A DNA stretch of 64,000 nt from Bradyrhizobium glycinis. Its GTDB lineage: Bacteria > Pseudomonadota > Alphaproteobacteria > Rhizobiales > Xanthobacteraceae. Under the pieces are notes generated by a model. That model saw nothing but the letters and a program-made list of their open reading frames with translations. It made no database searches and had not been told where the DNA came from. The stretch is from the NCBI RefSeq assembly GCF_016031655.1, contig NZ_JACCHQ010000010.1:147669-211668 (forward strand). The letters run 5' to 3'. A program made the translations under genes and the position numbers. Shown one piece after another: positions 62,553-64,000 of the stretch (position 1 is the first letter of the stretch; every line of letters starts with the position of its first letter).

Positions 62553-62858
62553 TTACGTCAGCTCGTCCAACCACCTCTGAGCCAATTTCGGCTCACCCGG
62601 AGTGTTTGAAAGGCGAGTGCCCATCTGCAGGAACCGTGCATGAAGCGCGAAGGGCTCCATACCGCACTTGTCGCGCAGGCGTTCGATTCTTGAGCCCAAT
62701 TCAAGCAGCTCCTCCCTTGCCGAGTTGCGCAAGCCGACCCGTTCATATGAGCCGAAGAGACCCCATTCTCCCTTGGCGCACTCTTGCAAAGCCGAGAGAA
62801 GCAATTCGCCATACGCAGCTTCAAAGGCCGCGAGCTGCCGTTCGTACGAGGGTCTCAT
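62553..62858 (-). CDS. hypothetical protein, helical
   Basis: 101 residues, helical and charged (YERQLAAFEAAYGELLLSAL, then EELLELGSRIERLRDKCG). Its ATG overlaps the stop of the membrane protein gene just upstream (TGATG), so they are co-translated. No domain recognised. Confidence 0.5.
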   Translation of the reverse strand: MRPSYERQLAAFEAAYGELLLSALQECAKGEWGLFGSYERVGLRNSAREELLELGSRIERLRDKCGMEPFALHARFLQMGTRLSNTPGEPKLAQRWLDELT

Positions 62859-63103
62859 CAGCTCGAATAGGTTCTTGGGTCAAAAAATGCAGCGAGACCG
62901 GAGACGACTGCGACAACCGCCAAGAATAGGACGGTGGTAGGATCGATGAACAAATACACAACTGCCACTATTCCGGCGATGGTCAGAGCTGGTCCAATGT
63001 GCGCAGGGTGCGTCTTAAGCCAGTTGATCACCGCGTGGCGGACCTGAGGGATATAGGCCGTAGCCACGAGGAGAGCGACAAGTACAACAAGCCACTTCGG
63101 CAT
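62858..63103 (-). CDS. small membrane protein, unknown
   Basis: 81 residues with two hydrophobic segments (WLVVLVALLVATAYI; ALTIAGIVAVVYLFI) and a third AVVAVVSGLAAFF near the end. Overlaps the next gene on the minus strand (62553-62858). Together they may form a two-gene accessory unit. No family recognised. Confidence 0.5.
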   Translation of the reverse strand: MPKWLVVLVALLVATAYIPQVRHAVINWLKTHPAHIGPALTIAGIVAVVYLFIDPTTVLFLAVVAVVSGLAAFFDPRTYSS

Positions 63104-63338
63104 GGGATGATGCGCCCTATTTGCCTAACCACAATAGCTAAGCACGCTTTCGCCCGCATGAAGAATAGAGTTCAAATTATAGCGACTACCCGGCCTGTAC
63201 GCTTTGGGGCAAGCGTCGGCTCTAGGCAATCCGGCATTCAGGTCCGGGCTACTCCCAAATCCGGCGGGCACAAACCATCGCGAGGGATGAGAATCCGACT
63301 CTCTCCCCCACAGTAGGGGCTGCTGAAACGGAGAGAAC

Positions 63339-63509
63339 ATGAACCTGCCGGAAATCATTAGACGAGCCATCGAGATGGGTAAACTTGACGGTAGGATTAC
63401 TTTCGATGAGCTGAATAAGCTTTGTGAGGGTGCAGTGCTTGATCCCAAAGACATAGAGCGCATTCTCAACGCCCTGAGCGAAGCAGGAATTTGGATCGAA
63501 GGAGACTGA
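63339..63509 (+). CDS. stand-alone sigma-70 region-1.1 domain protein
   Basis: 56 residues from an ATG with GGAG upstream, ending in TGA at 63509. MNLPEIIRRAIEMGKLDGR, then ITFDELNKLCEGAVLD and ERILNALSEAGIWIEGD: this matches the sigma-70 region 1.1 pattern in which a short glycine-rich turn precedes T-x-D-E-L-N and a final helix ends in a G-I pair. Region 1.1 normally blocks free sigma from binding DNA and acts in promoter opening. As a free domain it could compete in RNA polymerase or be a decoy. There is no sigma factor gene next to it. Confidence 0.6.
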   Translation: MNLPEIIRRAIEMGKLDGRITFDELNKLCEGAVLDPKDIERILNALSEAGIWIEGD

Positions 63510-63706
63510 GGTCCGCTTCGGGTCACTTGCAGACATCGCTCGGCTGCGCGTTGAGGTCAGCTATGGGTCAATTCCGGGCGTCCGCCGCCTGTAAGTCTCT
63601 GACAATGATCTGTTGATCGTGAGCGCGTGCTTGACGTGCGATTAGATCTATTACTGCCTAGGTTGTGACCGACAAAATCAAAAGCGTCAGTGCAGATCGC
63701 ATGAAA

Positions 63707-64000
63707 GTAAGCGTCGTTTTGATCCCACCTTCTCGTGGCGTGAAGGATAAGCGAGGTTCACGATCTCTTTGAAGGGATCGGCTCGTGTCTATGCTTGACC
63801 ATACGCTTAAGTCGGATGTGGCAACGGGCCGGTTGGAGGTGATCACAGAGACCGGACGACGCCGTTGGTTCTCCAAGGACGACAAGGTCCGGATTGTCGA
63901 GGAGACGCTGGTCCCAGGCGCGGTCGTTTCCGACGTTGCCCGCCGACACGGGCTGACACCCCAACAAGTGTTCACCTGGCGGCGGCAGGCGCGCCAGCTG
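63707..64000 (+). mobile_element. left end of an IS66-family insertion sequence
   Basis: The sequence GTAAGCGTC at 63707 matches the start of IS66-family terminal repeats (GTAAGCG). It is followed by an 80-base leader and then the TnpA-like frame. The right part lies beyond the window. Candidate 8-base target duplication GCATGAAA is at 63699-63706. Confidence 0.7.
63785..64000 (+). CDS. tnpA: IS66 accessory protein TnpA, partial
   Basis: 72 residues up to the right edge, starting at a GTG with AAGGG eight bases upstream; an ATG at 63791 is an alternative. The N-terminal part has the IS66 TnpA helix-turn-helix: RRRWFSKDDKVRIVEETL, VSDVARRHGLTPQQVFTWRR. TnpA is required with TnpB and TnpC for IS66 transposition; the others should be downstream of the window. 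Confidence 0.8.
   Translation, partial: MSMLDHTLKSDVATGRLEVITETGRRRWFSKDDKVRIVEETLVPGAVVSDVARRHGLTPQQVFTWRRQARQL

Noticed and set aside
63511..63575. Tracts like TCCGCTTCGGGTCACTTGCAGACAT as a gene or operator
   Set aside because: Looks like decayed dispersed intergenic sequence; no structure or frame to support a feature.
1..64000. CRISPR arrays, tRNA or rRNA genes
   Set aside because: No regularly spaced direct repeats and no clover-leaf or rRNA sequence recognised while reading; a tRNA scan was not possible.

Overview
The window reads as chromosome from a high-GC alphaproteobacterium, most likely Bradyrhizobium or a near relative. The reasons are a GcrA-type cell-cycle regulator, many TAT-type leaders, a GTG/ATG start pattern with AGGAG-like ribosome sites, and several dispersed palindromic repeats of the kind I associate with Bradyrhizobium. 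The species is inferred, not proven. I saw no rRNA, tRNA or CRISPR array.

Region 1 (1-8.1 kb) is catabolic: the 3' part of an MhpA-like aromatic monooxygenase, a coupled fumarylacetoacetate-hydrolase-family gene, a TctC/Bug solute receptor, an exported SnoaL-like protein divergent from a LysR regulator, a TAT-exported GH1 beta-glucosidase and a thiolase. Region 2 (8.4-18.8 kb) is housekeeping and stress: HU, an hsp20-lon operon, a DUF892 ferritin-like protein, a GCS2-type carboxylate-amine ligase coupled to a class-I glutamine amidotransferase, a class II aldolase, a ClC chloride channel, a DUF2798 protein and a secreted Tyr/Gly-rich protein. From 18.8 to 20.07 kb there is no gene, only repeats.

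Region 3 (20.07-45.65 kb) is the centre of the window: a 25-kb purine/ureide salvage and degradation cluster. It holds DUF3830, allantoinase PuuE, a UraD-HIU hydrolase fusion, an NCS2 purine permease, xanthine dehydrogenase (FeS-Moco fusion plus separate FAD subunit), 8-oxoguanine deaminase, two complete BMP-type nucleoside ABC importers, a Tsx-like outer-membrane channel between them, a nucleobase deaminase, a biuret-hydrolase-like enzyme, an allantoate amidohydrolase, and at its right edge a frameshifted formamidase beside a dctA remnant. The expected flow is nucleosides or bases in through the channel and importers, deamination, oxidation to urate, then HIU, OHCU, allantoin and allantoate. 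Urate oxidase is not in the window, and no dedicated regulator gene is seen; one perfect palindrome lies in the divergent promoter region at 41.56 kb.

Region 4 (45.8-55.1 kb) carries small hypothetical genes, a CoxE/VWA plus MoxR pair, a quinone oxidoreductase, a small regulatory group (S24-peptidase repressor, GcrA-like protein and an unassigned protein) with matching operator-like palindromes, a phasin and a cytochrome c. Region 5 (55.5-61.4 kb) is a TpsB/FhaC-like outer-membrane transporter divergent from a FecR-domain protein and a CHASE2-PAS-GGDEF-EAL protein. Region 6 (61.4-64 kb) looks less GC-rich, with small orphan genes including a stand-alone sigma-70 region-1.1 domain, and ends inside the left end of an IS66-family element.
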